A stretch of 64,000 nucleotides of DNA, from positions 8,556,001 to 8,620,000 of the forward strand of contig NC_016133.3 in the NCBI RefSeq assembly GCF_000005505.3, read 5' to 3'. This DNA comes from Brachypodium distachyon (Eukaryota; Streptophyta; Magnoliopsida; Poales; Poaceae). Position numbers and translations under genes: made by a program. The notes under the pieces are model-generated. The model saw only the letters and a list, made by a program, of their open reading frames with translations. It did not search any database and was not told the origin of the DNA. This document shows, one piece after another, positions 21,938-36,200 of this stretch. Each line of letters starts with the position of its first letter. Positions within the stretch are counted from its first letter, which is position 1.

Positions 21938-24056
21938 GGTACGTGTGCTAACAATTGTTTTCCTTTCCAGCTTTTCCTCCGCTTTTGCTCAAATTTCCAT
22001 ATGCACTGAAAAATAATTCATGTATTATGAATAATGACAATCCAACTTAAATCATACTCTGGACTTGTATTGACATGCAGAGCTCCTGCATGGTCTCGAA
22101 AACCGAAAAAGAAAATATGGGCTGGACTTACTGGTCGATGAGCGATGACACCTACATGTAATGCATGCCTGATTCAGAGGTATAGTTCCAATGCTTAGTC
22201 CGTATTACTCTACCTATTAATCTTTTCTGAAAGAAATTGTGATATTTACACTAATTACACATAGATGAAACTTCGGAAAACTTGCTAAAATGTAGTTGTA
22301 CAAGGGCCAACTTGTTGCGTGACGTAACGTAAGTCGAAGGTCTACTCTTTTTTCTGGCCATTTTTGCTTTTACTGACTTTAATTTTGTTCTCCAGAAAGG
22401 AGAAAGAGAAGGACTGTGACGGGCAAGCTGGAGCCCAATAGCTGCAGGACTTAAGTTGGAAGACTCGGGCGCCTAGGGGTACAACGAAGACATCATTGCC
22501 TTATTCAGGCTGCAATCCACATTTGTGTTGATAACTATGAGCTTCTCCCCGCAAAAAAAAGATAACTATCAGCTCCCAGTTTGCACAATAGTAAACTTCT
22601 TGCTTCAAATATTTAGCATTTTAGCTACAGCCTGCGAGTTGCAACTTGAAAGGCTTCGTGACGTGATATGCCGTTTCCCAATTTCTGTTCTATGTCAAAT
22701 AAGTGAGGACAACACATGTGTTGGTGTACCGTGTGGACGCCGGACATCTTAGGCCAAATGTGGCTTCTACAAAGTATGGTAGACGAAATAGCCACCACAG
22801 TCCACAAGTGTTGCAAGAAAAGACCATATGACATGTGAACTACTGGCCGTCTGGCCTCTTCTTCTATAATAGATGATGTAACCGCTTGGTTGCATTCTGA
22901 AAAAAAAACATGTGAACTACTCGTAAGGTATTGAAAGTGTGCCAAGCAACAAATGTGGTAATAAACCAAACACATACCTAAGGTATTGTCGCGTGCGTAG
23001 TGTTAATAATCAAGCTGACATGCTCGCCATCTGTTTTTGACCTAGACATAGTATTATGAGAAGTTTTGTGATGTTGTCATTATAAGTCCAGAGCAGATTA
23101 ATTTCGCCATGTGAAGTCTTTGTCGTTTTTGTCTGTTAAAACTCTGTACTTGAACTTCGATTGTAAATTTCCACATTTGTTGGTTTTACTTGTACATGTG
23201 TTATCATATTGTCAGTTAACACTTAGTTTGAGAAGCAATCTCGACCATTATAATCCAGAACCAGTATAGTTAAACGGTACAGACAATTTAGCCCATGTGA
23301 ATGAACATGGTTGCGCATGCATAACAAGCCTAGCCAGGAATCTGGAAATTGTAAGTGATATCTGCCGTTCAAAGCTAAGCTTGTTTAACAGGGACTCAGA
23401 TTCACAGTCGATGCTGCTGTAGGAATGCGCATGCTGAAACTGATGCTTTAAACATGAGGACAGAAGTTCAGGAAAGTTTTTGACGAAATAACTGTCCCAC
23501 CGCCTACGGTTGACAATGCGTTAGCTCCTGCATCTGTGGATATCTAGGGCAAAAAATACATAGAACCTTCGATGGCCTCATTAATCCTTTTGATCTTGTT
23601 TGTATTTCCTAAACGCCTAAGTACAAATAAAATGTTCACGCACATTGGCTCGACAACAGCAGGGTGAGGAATCCAGAACAGCGCTACTAACCGTCGACGT
23701 AGATGGATGAGCAGGGAACTCTGGTACAAGAATACATGGGAAGCTTATTTTGAATAAATCTGTGCACAACAGATCGGACAGAAAAGGTTTACAACGGTAT
23801 TTCACTATAAATCAACAATCCGAACGAGTTCATCAACGTCTTCTCGATATAACATGTTTCGAGAAAAATAAGAAATCACAAATGAGTATCTATCTCTTTA
23901 ACGGAAAATATGACATGCCCTGAACCTGAACTAATCAATAACACACTTAGGAAGACAAGTTCCCGAACGCAGGGTGTGTTCTTCTTGACGTAACATTTAT
24001 GGGGGTACAGATGTTCTGCAAGTTAACCATGCTAGACTGAAACAGCTCTGCCTGGA
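21938..24056. other. NLR 3' region and intergenic DNA
   Basis: The region after the NLR stop may contain a 3' untranslated intron: a GTACGTGT donor near 21939 and TGACATGCAG acceptor ending at 22080. Beyond about 22550 it is AT-rich with no recognised gene. The span 24001-24056 is the likely 3' untranslated end of the minus-strand mL53 gene. Confidence 0.4.
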
Positions 24057-27000
24057 TCATGAAGCCTGGGGCTTCTCCTCTGCTTTCTTTGGCTGCAAAG
24101 CAGAACAGGTAGCAAGATTTTCATTTAAGATTCACAATAAGAATAAAAACAGGCAACAAAGACTGAACAGTGCTACGGTACTAGGCCCGGTCCATGGAAC
24201 GGAAATTGGTAGCATGCAATCAAAATTACCCACACAACCACAACACAGATAGAGCGGAGCAACGGAATGTGCCACAAAGAAAATACTACTCCCTCCGTTC
24301 CATAAAAAGTGTCGCCCACTTGGTACAAAATTTGTACTTGGTACAAAATGGGCGACCCTTTTTATGGATCGGAGGGAGTCGTAATTTCTTACAATAATGG
24401 GCAGCACCTGTCTACAAAGAAAATAAATCTACCATGCAAAGCCAAGGGTATAATTGAGATTACAAACAAAACTAGTAACAAAACCTGCATTTTGAACCCA
24501 TAATCTTTATGAGCAACTGTCATGTGGGATATTCATTAATCGCAGGAAGGCCACACCAGGAGCAACGGCCGCAGCAGATGCAGTCAATGAAAGTTACGAA
24601 AGGATCAGCCAAGATCCTTTCAGTTTAGGCATATATTTTCTTTAGAGTTTGTTTCCAGTTTGGTTCAGATCTTTACCAAGTTTGTTTGAATGCTGGCCTG
24701 GCCCCATGTCATGTATGTAGGCTAATGCATACCCCCTAGTCTTTATCAATCAAGCAATAAACCAATCTATTATCACCCTTGTTACTTTGCTTTGTAGCAA
24801 CCCTTCCAGGGCTGGCGTTGTGCCACGGAGGTTCAGGGATCGGACTCCTACTACCCACAGCCTCCCTCCCCCCCCCCCCCCACCCACCCACCCACAATTA
24901 TGCTATAATTCCACACAAATCACGCATCACATCACAGCAAATTGTTGACTGCATGTGACTTAGCTTATCTTAAGAATATTGCATGTAAAGATCACAAAAT
25001 TAAAGATGCATAGCTTCCTGAATTAAACTTCTGAATGAATCTCCTGTACATCAGTGTCTGACCATGAATCACGAGAAACAAACAGGCACCTCCAAACATA
25101 AATGTGTGTTAGTTTCATCACATGAAAAAAAGGAGACAGAAAATATTTGGAACAATGATATGATTTTTATTGAAGGAAAATAAACTTTGGTGTTCAAAAC
25201 ATGTATGTCATTCACGGAAAATCAAATCCCGTGCTACTGGGAAGTAGGAGGATCATGGGAAGAAGAAATATTGGGAATACCGGCATACACAACATACAGA
25301 AGTACATATGTTGATATGTATTGTATAGAGGTAGGTAACAGCACAAACTGGCAATTACTACCTCCATTCCTAAATGTAAGATGTTCTAGCTTTTCCTAAG
25401 TCAAACTTCTTCAAGTTTGACCAAGTTTATAGAAAAATGTACTAATATCTACACTGTCCAATAAATATACTATGAAGATATATTTCATAATGGATTTAAT
25501 AAAACGAATTTAGAGTTATAGATGTTGGAAGATTTTTCTATAAACTTGGTCAAACTTTAAGAAGTTTGACTTAGGACAAAAGCTAGAACATATTATACTT
25601 AGGAACAGAGGGAGTAGAAAATAAATACTGTCCAGATATTCAGGAATTATTGGAGTGTGCAATGTGCAATTGATTATGAGTATTCCAATGGAAAACTTGT
25701 GCCCAAATAATAAAAGAAAACTGTATGGCTGCCTCTGGTTTGGGGTCAAAATAAATATATGTTAGGTCAGCACTCAGCAGGGCTAGTGGCATATTTAAAA
25801 ATTCAAGAGATTTTTGAACGCTAGATAAAGAACATCTGTATTTTGAATTTTGATCAGGACGCAGGTTAAACTAGCTTCCCGAGCCTACCACTTAAAGCAA
25901 CAGATACGATCTCAAACAGCAGCTGAGCAAAGTTAAAAAAACATAAAAATAATAATACATATAAATTATACTCCCTCCGTCTGGAAATAAGTGACTCGGA
26001 TTTGTCCTGATTCGTATGTATATAGACATGTTTTAGTGTATAGATACATGCGAATCTAGACAATTCCGAGTCACTTATTTCCGGACGAAGAAAGTAAAAG
26101 TAAGAAACACATACATCTGGTTCTACACATATCTGTGGAACCCAAAAGTACAGATGGCAAAACGGCACCAAAAGAAAAGAAAGGCGTATGAAAACCTCAT
26201 AACTTATTGAGTAACTGACCCAAGAACCCACTGTCAAAGACTACAAAACGATAATCCATGTTAGCTACCATAAGGCACTTAACTATATCAGAATTCGAGG
26301 AAGAACTTAAACAAGCAGTTTGATCCAATTATTACTAAATTTCTCTCTAAATAGCATACCTACACATGTACGTAGTAGAGGTAGTTTTAGGCATTGGCAC
26401 AAGAATTATTGAAAGTAGAGGTAAAATGTTTTCACTTACCATCAAGCACAACCATAGCAAGAAATAGCCACTTAATATGACTTGTTAATATATCTTTTTC
26501 TTTTGAAACAACAGACAGGATGACTGACTAATTCGTTAATACAGAGGCCATTTCATGTCTCTATCGCAATGGTCAGGATCCAATGCAGTCAGCTAGAACA
26601 AAAATAGTTAAAGGCAGATAATTCACTAAACATTTATTTCCTACAAGGATTTGGGACACCGCACACGTTTCCATTGGAGTGAAACGTCAGAACATTTAGG
26701 CAACTCATCATAGTAGAATGACCAATGGACTGGAAAATTAACCCTACGAGAACTCAAATAAAGCAACGGCAGATCTCAAACTCATAATATAGATTAAATC
26801 AACCAAAAAATCAGTACGGTAAGCAAGCAAGAAAGTGAATGTGGTGCATTGGTGTTCTCTTGACTGCACTGATGGATGCACAAGGGCGCAGGCACTGCTA
26901 AGATTATTAGCCAGTTTTTATCAAATTACAAATATGTTATAACCCCTCCTGTTCCAAAAACAACGATGCCCTAGAATGACGCAGTCAAACCATACCAATG

Positions 27001-28117
27001 ATTATCAAAGAGATCTAATAATATGAAATAAGATACAGTGGTCAAAATGAGGTCTCATTGACTCTGAAGATGAACCTTTCAAGAAAATGAGTCTGAAGAT
27101 CAAAACCCACGTTTTTTTGGGTATGTTTGGTTTGAGCCCATGATTGCCATGCCAAATATTTGGCTAGCCAAAATTTGGGTGTTGATTTTGGTAGCCTGTC
27201 AGTTGGCCAATTTTGGCAAGAAAAATGAACTATAGTTAGTGGTAGGGCATTGGCTTGCCAATGCCAAATAGTTGGCTTTCATCCAAACAAGGATCAAATC
27301 TTGGTCAATGACGAAGTTTAGTAGGGTAGAGTTTAGTCACCATCCAAACATACCCTTTCTTCCAATGTATGAATGTTCCATTAGCCAAGTGATGTATATA
27401 AAATCATTTTTGAATTAATACAATGCGCAACAACAAATGTATATCATTTTAGCACTCTACTTTAATCTAATAGTAAGTAGTTATAGAATTTCTAGGCACA
27501 TTTCCCTGTTTTATCCTTCACTAGCATCATTAGTCAATGCGTTGTTTTCATTTCCATCAAACTAGAATCATTAGAACATACACGGTTGCTGAGGAGCACA
27601 AGATGAATGAGTGAACATATCTCTAACTCCAATATTTGGACGAGAGATTTCAATGCAAGGTAGTAAAATACACCACGCAAGGTGTTCGACAGAAAGTGAA
27701 GTGAACGAAACAAAACAGAAGAGGACGCACCTTGATACCGGGGAATGACATGCCGAGCTCCTCCTCTGGGATGACTACGGGCCACTTCTCCCCGGCCTCG
27801 CGGAAGAGCTGCTCGGTCTCAAGTAGGCGGCCGCGGGCGAGGATCTGGTCGCGCATGCCCTGCGCGGTGGCGCCGTCGGCGGCGTCGAAGGCCTCCTCGG
27901 CACCGTTGACGTAGGTGACGAGGACGCGCGGGGGAGGCTGGGCCTTGGGGTCCTCAGCTGCGGCCGCCGCGGGCAGGCGCCGCAGCTCGACCGAGCAGGC
28001 AGGGTTGGAGTCCTTGGCCTTGCGGCCGTTGCACTGCGCGAGGAGCTCCACCGCCGCCGCCTTCCGCGGGTCCAGCGGGTTGTACTCCACCACCACCTTG
28101 GACAGGAACTTGAGCAT
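24057..28117 (-). CDS. Mitochondrial large-subunit ribosomal protein mL53
   Basis: This is a mitochondrial ribosome component. There are two exons: 27731-28117 (129 codons) and 24057-24092 (11 codons plus stop), giving 140 aa. Exon 1 begins MLKFLSKVVVEYNPLDPR and contains LLAQCNGRKAKDSNPAC, VNGAEEAFDA, GRLLETEQLFREAGE and WPVVIPEEEL, which match the plant L53 family. Exon 2 adds a short lysine-rich tail (PKKAEEKPQAS), also usual for the family. Splice sites are AAG/GTGCGT and TTTGCAG/CC. The 3.6-kb intron is very long for so small a gene and holds four MITEs. The start codon at 28117 opens the conserved N-terminus, with GC-rich DNA upstream. Confidence 0.88.
24289..24378. mobile_element. Short Stowaway MITE in the mL53 intron
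   Basis: A 90-bp hairpin with ends CTCCCTCCGTTCCATAAAAA and its reverse complement. TA precedes it at 24287-24288; the right copy of the duplication has mutated to TC. Confidence 0.85.
24530..24900. other. Possible LTR-retrotransposon remnant and poly-C tract
   Basis: An AT-rich stretch with AATAAA and a pyrimidine-rich end is reminiscent of a solo LTR, but I could not find paired TG...CA ends or a target duplication. A homopolymeric C tract with CCCA repeats follows at about 24860-24895. Confidence 0.2.
25358..25614. mobile_element. Stowaway MITE (Thalos-like), 257 bp
   Basis: TA at 25356-25357 and 25615-25616 flank a hairpin beginning CTACCTCCATTCCTAAATG. Inner arms contain AAGTCAAACTTCTTCAAG on the left and its complement on the right. 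Confidence 0.9.
25971..26094. mobile_element. Stowaway MITE, 124 bp
   Basis: TA at 25969-25970 and 26095-26096. The left arm CTCCCTCCGTCTGGAAATAA and right arm TTATTTCCGGACGAAGAAAG pair with a few mismatches, and AGTGACTCGGA pairs with TCCGAGTCACT. Confidence 0.9.
27119..27355. mobile_element. MITE with GGGTATGTTTGG ends, 237 bp
   Basis: The inverted ends GGGTATGTTTGG and CCAAACATACCC bound 237 bp, with further pairing inside (TTGGCTAGCC and TTGGCATTG-type motifs). Runs of T flank both sides, so the target duplication length cannot be fixed. The end sequence resembles Tourist/PIF-Harbinger elements. Confidence 0.7.
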
Positions 28118-28493
28118 TCTTTTCTAGGCCGCCGATTCAATTCCCTCGCTCGGTCTCCGCCTCTGATTCCCTTCCAGGAGACTGTCCACAGCACCGGCAA
28201 CGGAAACAGCCAGAGGCAAGGTGGGGCTGGAGGGAGGGAGGCCGGTGGCGTATGGTGAAGCGGGAGGGGAGAGCGGCGGCGGCGAGCGAAGGGGCGGAGT
28301 GTCACAGAAAGACGGCGCCGGCGTTTTTCTCGAGCGCAGATGAGAAGAGAAGCAGCCCAGCGCTAGCAGACGGCCCGGACATTAAGTTCAGGCCTGTTAC
28401 CGGACAAAACAGGCCCGTGTATGACAGGTTTCTCTACCGTCCTGTTAGCATAAAATTCAAAATTGCAATTAAGCGGTGGTTGAACACACAATT

Positions 28494-28889
28494 AGGCCCC
28501 GTTCGGTTGCTCCCATCCCGTTGGGGATTGGAAGAGATTAACAAGATTTCACCTCAAATTCCCTTCAATCTTCTCAAATTTCTACAGGGATTTGTCTAAT
28601 TATAGGGGACAACTAGAAAACGGATTGTAAACCAATTATATGGGAAATTGGTCTTGTTAGCTATATTTATATGCGAAATATATGCGTGTAATATATAAAC
28701 ACGATATGATTATATTATAATATAAAATATTTTAATAATAATTATAAAATTAATGTATTATTAGTACTAAAAAAATATAATAATACATAATTAAAATTGC
28801 AATAGGATTTTGTAGGATTCATAAGGAGAAAAGAAATCCATAGAATTCACTTAGTAAGAGTTTACTAACAACTTGTACGTAACAAAGCC
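28494..28889. mobile_element. Possible Tourist-like element, about 396 bp
   Basis: The left end GGCCCCGTTCGGTTG after TTA and the right end AACAAAGCC before TAA form short, imperfect inverted ends. The start is in the style of grass PIF/Harbinger or hAT elements. The flanking trinucleotides differ, so the call is tentative. Confidence 0.4.
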
Positions 28890-29336
28890 TAAAAAATTAG
28901 AATCATTCAACATTCCTATGAAATTTTAAAGAAATTGAGATTTCATCTAAGAAACAAAATCGGATAGCTTCCTAACCATTAGAGGGAGCTTTATTGAAGC
29001 AAGATGTTGCATCAAGAAGATACATCAAACAAAGGCTTATGGATATGGTTGAGAATTATCATATCTATTCATTCAGACCTCGACAACTGCATCAGCGAAA
29101 AGATACAGGTTCTTCGAATCTGCTCATATCCGCCATCCGTTGTTTTGTGAATAAACTATCAAGAAAACATTTTTTTGTGATCAACGAGACCGTTAACAAT
29201 GCTGAAAGTGGTAAACAAAAGGTGTCAGCAACAAGAAATGTGCTGACGTGTAATACTTCACCAGCATACATAATAGATAAAATGAAATCAGCAACAACAT
29301 AAACATAATACGAAAAGCCTATACCAAAACCGAATA

Positions 29337-29460
29337 CTTCCACCGTCCAACAAAGGATGTCTCAACTTTGACTAAATTTGAATGCATCTATACACTAAGT
29401 CATGTCTAGATACATTCAAATCTTGACAAATTTAAGACAACTTTTGTTGAACGGAGGAAG
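29337..29460. mobile_element. Stowaway MITE, 124 bp
   Basis: TA at 29335-29336 and 29461-29462. The left end CTTCCACCGTCCAACAAAGG pairs with the right end CTTTTGTTGAACGGAGGAAG, and GAATGCATCTA pairs imperfectly with TAGATACATTC. Confidence 0.9.
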
Positions 29461-30252
29461 TACATACTTTTATTTGTTCAACAACGTAATGAGTGAAACA
29501 AAACCAATGTCGAGATCATCTCTCGACTGACAACAATGAAACACAATACCAAAAATCACAACAAACCCAAATTATAAGGTTTACTGAAAGCCCAGAAGGC
29601 ATGCTTCTACAGTACAGAGTGACTTCAGTCTGATCCTTTTTGCTTGCTTCCTGAAAGCTTCATTAACTGAAGGGTGTAACATTTTACAAGAACTGCTTTA
29701 AGGGACAATCACTTGTCCAAACCAATCTCATTAAGGGGACCTTCATGCCAATCCGTCCCAGATTTCATCAATAGGTCCTGCACATAAATTATAATGGCAC
29801 CTTCAAATCCTTACACTTCTGATATCAAACGTTAGAAGAATATACACTAATAGCACCTTCAAAGAATCTTTTGGAGAGTTAGTACTGATCTTAGATTTCA
29901 GTTGCCATTTCATATTGCTCGTCCACGAAGACGAGCCAGTCATGTCCTGGTGCCAAAGCAATTCTGCAAACACAAGCAATTCTAATAACCATGTGACCAC
30001 ATCAAGCACCTATCTGTATCATGAAAAACCAGTGCAAACACATACCGCGGGCACTGGTAGACGATGCATGCGGGTGCAGATATGACCGAGTTGAGTGAGC
30101 ATGGCAGCGCATGCGAGCTTTTGGGCTGTCCAGTTCTGATGGAGTAAGAGGTGCCCTTTGCAAAAGCTTTCTGCAAAAGCAAGTAGATTCTGTAATATCA
30201 GCGCTATGAGCCTGCAATGGCCATCGAGTAAAGGGTTAGTTTGTTTCTTACG

Positions 30253-33200
30253 TTAATACTCAAGGTAGTAGTAGCATCCTGCAGCTTTCTGCTCCGTGTC
30301 CTTCATAGATCCTAGCTTGTTAATCCGGGGCCTGTAGGTTGTTGGATCGGTCCTAAATGTGACATTTAGATGCTGTGGCACAGACAAGTGAAATTATGTA
30401 AAAAAGATTGCCACTGAAATTGGCCGTGAAACCATCAGAATTATTCATCGATTTGTCATTTCATCCTCCAATACAAGCATAAAGTACTACGGAGTAGTAG
30501 TCTAAGGGAGAGAGGAGGAAGAGTATATAGGACTTACTGACAGAAAACGGTTCATTCCAGAAGCCAGGGGTTCTGGTGCATTTGCAGCACAGTGAACAGA
30601 AGGTTTTCCCTCGAAAACGAGAACCTTGTCAGCGAGGTAGGCTGCCATTACGAAATCATGCTCGGCAATGAAAGCTGTTTTCTTTTGGTGAAGGATAAAC
30701 CTTTTTATCACCTTTGATGCAAGAAGGCGCTGCTCTGAATCAAGATGAGCACTTGGTTCATCTATAAGGTAAATATCAGCAGGCTGCAAACCAAAAAGAG
30801 ATCTTATTAAAAGACATCGATAATTAAAGGAAGCGATCACTACATGAAAATGGAATATGTAATGATATGTGTTACTTCCTAATACATACTATACTAGTTA
30901 ACGATAAATATTTTTCATTACGTTGGTATACAGATTCATGAATGATCAGCAATCTACTCAAAATCTATGTGGAACACCGCATCTGCCATTTACATGTCTG
31001 GCCATCACTCAATCACTGCATGGCTCCACTATCTTTCATATTGTTTTATTGGGTAACTTGTGTAAATTTTCCTGTTGAAAACCCCATGCTAGTATGACAC
31101 TCCTATTAATAACTCTAACAAGTATGCCTCAGATAGAAGTCTGAAAACAGTACGATTCAGTTCTTGAAAATCATAGCAGTAATACGACCCATCCAGTCTA
31201 GTTAAAAAGGCGACATGAAAAGCTTAACGGAGCAATCCACCAAAAAGCAATATGAAATGTCAGATGAAATTGCATTTTTTTTGGCTTTATCGGAGCAAAG
31301 TTCCTATTTGAAGTTTCCTGAACACACTTACAAGACAATAATTATTAATGGAGCCAAAAAGATGTTTGAGATTCATGTTATCTTACTAGACTTTCTCATC
31401 TAAGGCTTACAAGACCTACATATGCGGTTAGCAATCTAAGGATTTCTTATCCTACTAGACTTTCTCATCTAAGGCTTCCCAAATCTGACTCTTTCTTATC
31501 TAAGAGGAAGAGGTCCTTTGAGTCACTGGACCTCTGATGCGACCAATCAGTCGCTATCACTCCAAAGGTAGACCAAAGACAAAGAAGCGGTCAACATCCT
31601 CTGGAATATCTGGAAAGAGTGAAAGTGGAGGATATTCAATGCAACCAGCCTAACATCCTCTGGAATACCTTCAAGGTGTAAATCCTAAGATGACTTTTCT
31701 TCTTGAAATATTATCCAAGGGAAAGAACTGTAGGGGTGGGAGGTGATCTACTATTGTCCTACCTTTCCGAGACACAGACAGAGTTTGACCCTTTGCAGCT
31801 GTCCACCAGAAAGATTGGCGACCTGCATGTCCATGAGTTCCTCAATTTTCAGTGGTTTCATGACATCAGATCTGAACTGAGCTTGTGTGCATGATCCACG
31901 TATTTTCTCGTGTATAAGGCCCCTCACTGTAGAGGGGTATTTAGAGACCAATTCCTGACGCTTGTATGAGACACTATATGCAGGCATGTCAACCTGCTCA
32001 TCACCTACTTTGTCTGGTTTCACTTCTCCCGCCTGAAAAAAAAAGAGAGAAAGAAACAACTGGTGAGAGTACTAATCAAAAGTAAATCTCTAGGCATCTC
32101 CAACACATATTTGAGGGGGAGAAAAGGTTATACCAGCATACGAATAAATGTTGTCTTTCCGGTACCATTCTCACCAAGCATGACAATTATCTGGGAATCA
32201 TTAAAGCTGCCTTGTGTGACTGAAAGCTTGAAGCCACGCCTTGTTTTCTTCATGGTAGGATACTTGTAGCATTGGTAATTCTGACCCTCTATGATCTCTT
32301 TAGTAGACTCAGTGACCTAAGAAGCAAAACAACATTAGATACAAAGCCCTTAACATTTATAAAAACGGTGCTCAGGAGACAAGGTTTGGTAATGATCCTG
32401 GCCCTTACTCTAAATGTAAGTTTCTCCTCACGGAAACGCAAATTTTCTGTTGGGATAAAGCCATTTAGGAAAATGTTAATTCCTTCTCTGACTGAAGAGG
32501 GTAAAGTAACAACACCATATGCTCCTGGAGTCCCATAAAGACAGCATATGTAGTCTGATAAGTAGTCAAGAATGCTCAGATCATGCTCCACAACAATTAC
32601 ATAGCTGAAAATAAGATAAAAATTTGTAAATTAGCTCTGGAGAGAATAACTCAAATGTTATGGCTGGCTTATTTTCTGTGAGATGCATATCCTCTTTACC
32701 TTTTGGGTTGAAGCAAGGAACGGATAACTTCTGCAGCTTTGAGCCTTTGTTTCACATCAAGATAGCAGGATGGCTCATCGAATATATAAACATCTGCTTC
32801 CTCCATAGCACGAGCAGCTATTGCAAATCTCTGGAGCTCACCACCAGATAGATCTGAGATATCGCGGTCCATAACTTGATTCAATTCTAGAATATCGCAC
32901 AATTTGTCCTTCACTTGTCTCTCATCTTTCGTATTAAGAAAGTCCCCAACCTTCCCTCTAAAAGATTTTGGAACGTTAAGATACTGAGGTTTTATAGTTG
33001 CCTGCAAACCAAGCACCGTAAACCGTTAGACAGAAATAACACAGATCAATGTAAAGATTACTACATAAAGCTCAAAATAATTTGAATACCAAAATGGAAG
33101 AAACAAAGTCCTTTGATTTCAGACTGCTGATATGTGGTCAATTTTATTGTGTGTCAGTACCAACAGCAATCAAAAAGAAAGTATTTGGGAATCAGTGTGG

Positions 33201-36200
33201 AGAAAAAATATTGATCATGACCATTTGAGCAATGAATTTGGAGAAATGTGCTGACAAAGTGAAAAAAGCCCAGAAATGAACAAGTACATGTGAATTATCC
33301 TGAAATGGTGAAATCTCTACGGTGCAATGTAGGGTACACAAGGTCAGGAACCCAACTTTGAATCTCACTTCTACCTTCAATTCAAAAGTGCTGTACTGTT
33401 GTTAATAACTCTTATCCCTCACATTGTGTTATTTTTTCATCTAAAATTATTGTTCACATCAGCATATTTCCTACTCCCTCCGTCCCACATTAAGTGACTT
33501 TCTATGACATGTATCTAGACGCTTTTTGGGTATAGGTACATCTATATTTGGACAAATTTGAGTCACTTAATATCAGTGCACACTGAATTTGTAATGGGAC
33601 AAAAAATATATATATGAACAAAATCTTTTTCTTTTGAGACAACGCAAAAGCATCGCGTCTTGATGCATTGATAGAAAGAAGGTCGAGTACAAGGCCATGG
33701 AAGGGCCCACACCCCAGGAATAATAGAAACAAAATCTTGATGTTAATCAAATCGAGAAACTTCTTAAACAGAAAGACTGAAAAAGGTAAGAATGTGAGCA
33801 TACAAGACAACAGAAGTCGGTCTAAAAAAACAAGACAACAGAATACAATGGAAAATGATAGCTTTTTATAAGCTGCATTAATAAATTATAGTAGAAGTAC
33901 CTTCATGTTGTCTTTCCATAGACGTGTAAAGTATTTCTGAAGTTCAGATCCACGGAAATAGCTCAAAATTTCATCCGAATTTGGGGAATCCTGCAAAGGT
34001 CATTCGTAGTTTCATAGCCTATAATTGCTTCCACAGCAAGGATTAACAAACATAACTCAGTTCCGCTTACAGTGAATTTTCCCAAGTTCGGTGTCAACTT
34101 CCCAGCCAAAATATTAAGCGCAGTCGATTTCCCGATACCGTTTGTCCCCACCAAGCCCAAAACTTGCCCTGGTCTTGGAACAGGAAGCCTACAAAAGGTT
34201 TAAGAGGTTTCAAGAAATGTGAGTTATATATGACAGTCACTATCAAAAACAGCTCAGGAGCCAACAGTCAACAGCTACAAAAATGGCCAAAATGAAGTTC
34301 TAATATAATTTCATTTAGTGAGGTGATTGAATATGATAGACATGGGAAAGATTTGAGTACCTGTGAAGCTTAAAGGAATTCGGTCCATACCGATGTGTCG
34401 TCTCTTTGTCAAGACCATTTGGCAAGTTAATAATTTGGATAGCATTGAATGGACACACCTGCAAGGTAACACAGGAAGAGTGTGTTATAAGAACACCACA
34501 CCTCAGGATGATTGTATCCATAAATAACCCCAAAAGGAGTAGTTAAACCTTGACACAGATACCACATCCAATGCATAGTTCCTCCGAAATTAAGGACACC
34601 TTCGATGATGGAGTAACTTCTATGCACTGACGCCCTGTAATATATATAAAGAATCAAAAGTCTGTCTATAACATAAACAAAGGCAACCTGAAGTGATCAC
34701 TCAATACATAAATAAATTCATCTAGGGCTTTAACATTTAACTATGTTCAAATATTTGACAGAACACTTCAATTATAATGTTAAGGTTCTGTTTCCATTGG
34801 GAGACCTAGAGATAATGGTAATCATGCTCGATTTAGCCGTGTTTAGATATTTGGAGTGTGGCTAGCTGTGTTTTCTTAATCAAGTTGCAAAAATGTGTAG
34901 TATTGAAAATATCAGATCGAATATGAGGACATCCATTGAATGATATAATTTTATCTACTTAATTGATGAAAAAAAAATTATCTGCTTGAACAAAATTAGT
35001 ACTGAAGTTGACACCTGTTTTCCATAGAAGGTTGAGAAAAGTAAATTTCCTAAATCAGTGCAAACAATTCCATAAATGAAAACGATGAAGACATGCACGG
35101 AAGCGAGCCGTAACAGAGGCTGAGGTTTGATAATGAGCCCTGAGGAGATATTAAGTGCTTACTTTGATATTCATTCTACTACTCTGTTACCTGCTCCGTG
35201 TTTATTTCATGCCAGTTGGTATAATTGGCAAGTTCAACCAAATGATCAAATTTACAATTTGTTCTTGGGTTTATAATACAGGAACCAACTTTTTGTAACA
35301 ATTTTATAAGTAGTTCAAGTACAAAGTTTATTTCTCCACTTTTGTTGCCAATCAGTGACATAATTATGAAAAATTGGCAGTGAAACTAGAGATCCAGAGA
35401 GGAAGGCATATTTCAGGAATGGTAGAAATGTGGCCAACCGGACTTGTGTATCGAAGACATTAATCAAAGGGTGAAGGGAGTAGGTCCTTTTAAAGATCAT
35501 GGTTAATTAAGTTTAGTTGGTTTGAAACTTGAAATATACTGCAAAGAGGGGAGCCACCTTTCGTTTCTTGTTTACATTCCAAGAACACCGGGATACATAT
35601 CAGATATCACATATGGGAGTGATGTATTTATAGAATCTGGATTTTTCTCATGGGACTCACATAAATATTTAGTCTCGAAGTGAAATTTCTTCCCTAAAAA
35701 TAGAAGAGAAATGGCCCAAATTTCATTGAAAAGCAGAAGTTCAGAACCCTCTACTACTACCGTCATTGCGGAATTTCCACTCTGCTTCTTTTATGCTTAT
35801 GCACAAATTTGAAATTCAAAAGACTATTTGGCGCGTTTCAGGGTGGACCCCCAGAATTAAAAGTAATAAATTGTAATATCCTGATTTTCAGTCAATTGTT
35901 TTTCATAAGCAAGGGATGTTACAGCATACTCTATGTCAATAAAGTACCTTGATTGGAGTTGCCAAAAAATAATTCCAAATGTGTTTGGAATTGATTTAGC
36001 ATAGGAAAAAAAGGTGAAATACAATTCCTTAATACACGTTTTGACTTTTGGCATTGTAAGAATCTTCATCGAATTCATATCTTCAACTTGAGTTACAGAC
36101 TTCCTTTTCTCAGATTTTTTTTTCTCTCGGTTTGAATTCAGATTTGCATCAAATTTAATTATGCGATTTATGCAATTAAAAGATCAATCTTGCACTATGG

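Larger units (their letters stand above)
28118..30252. other. Flank between mL53 and the ABCE gene
   Basis: The stretch 28118-28400 is the GC-rich promoter side of mL53. The rest is AT-rich with two MITEs. On the minus strand 29580-30252 probably contains spliced 3' untranslated exons of the ABCE gene (acceptor-like TTTGCAG before AATTGCTTTGG near 29964, and TGTGCAG before GACC near 29777). No other protein is recognised. Confidence 0.4.

Noticed and set aside
24530..24840. Solo LTR of a retrotransposon
   Set aside because: No TG...CA termini, target duplication or primer-binding site could be found, so it is kept only as a low-confidence possibility.
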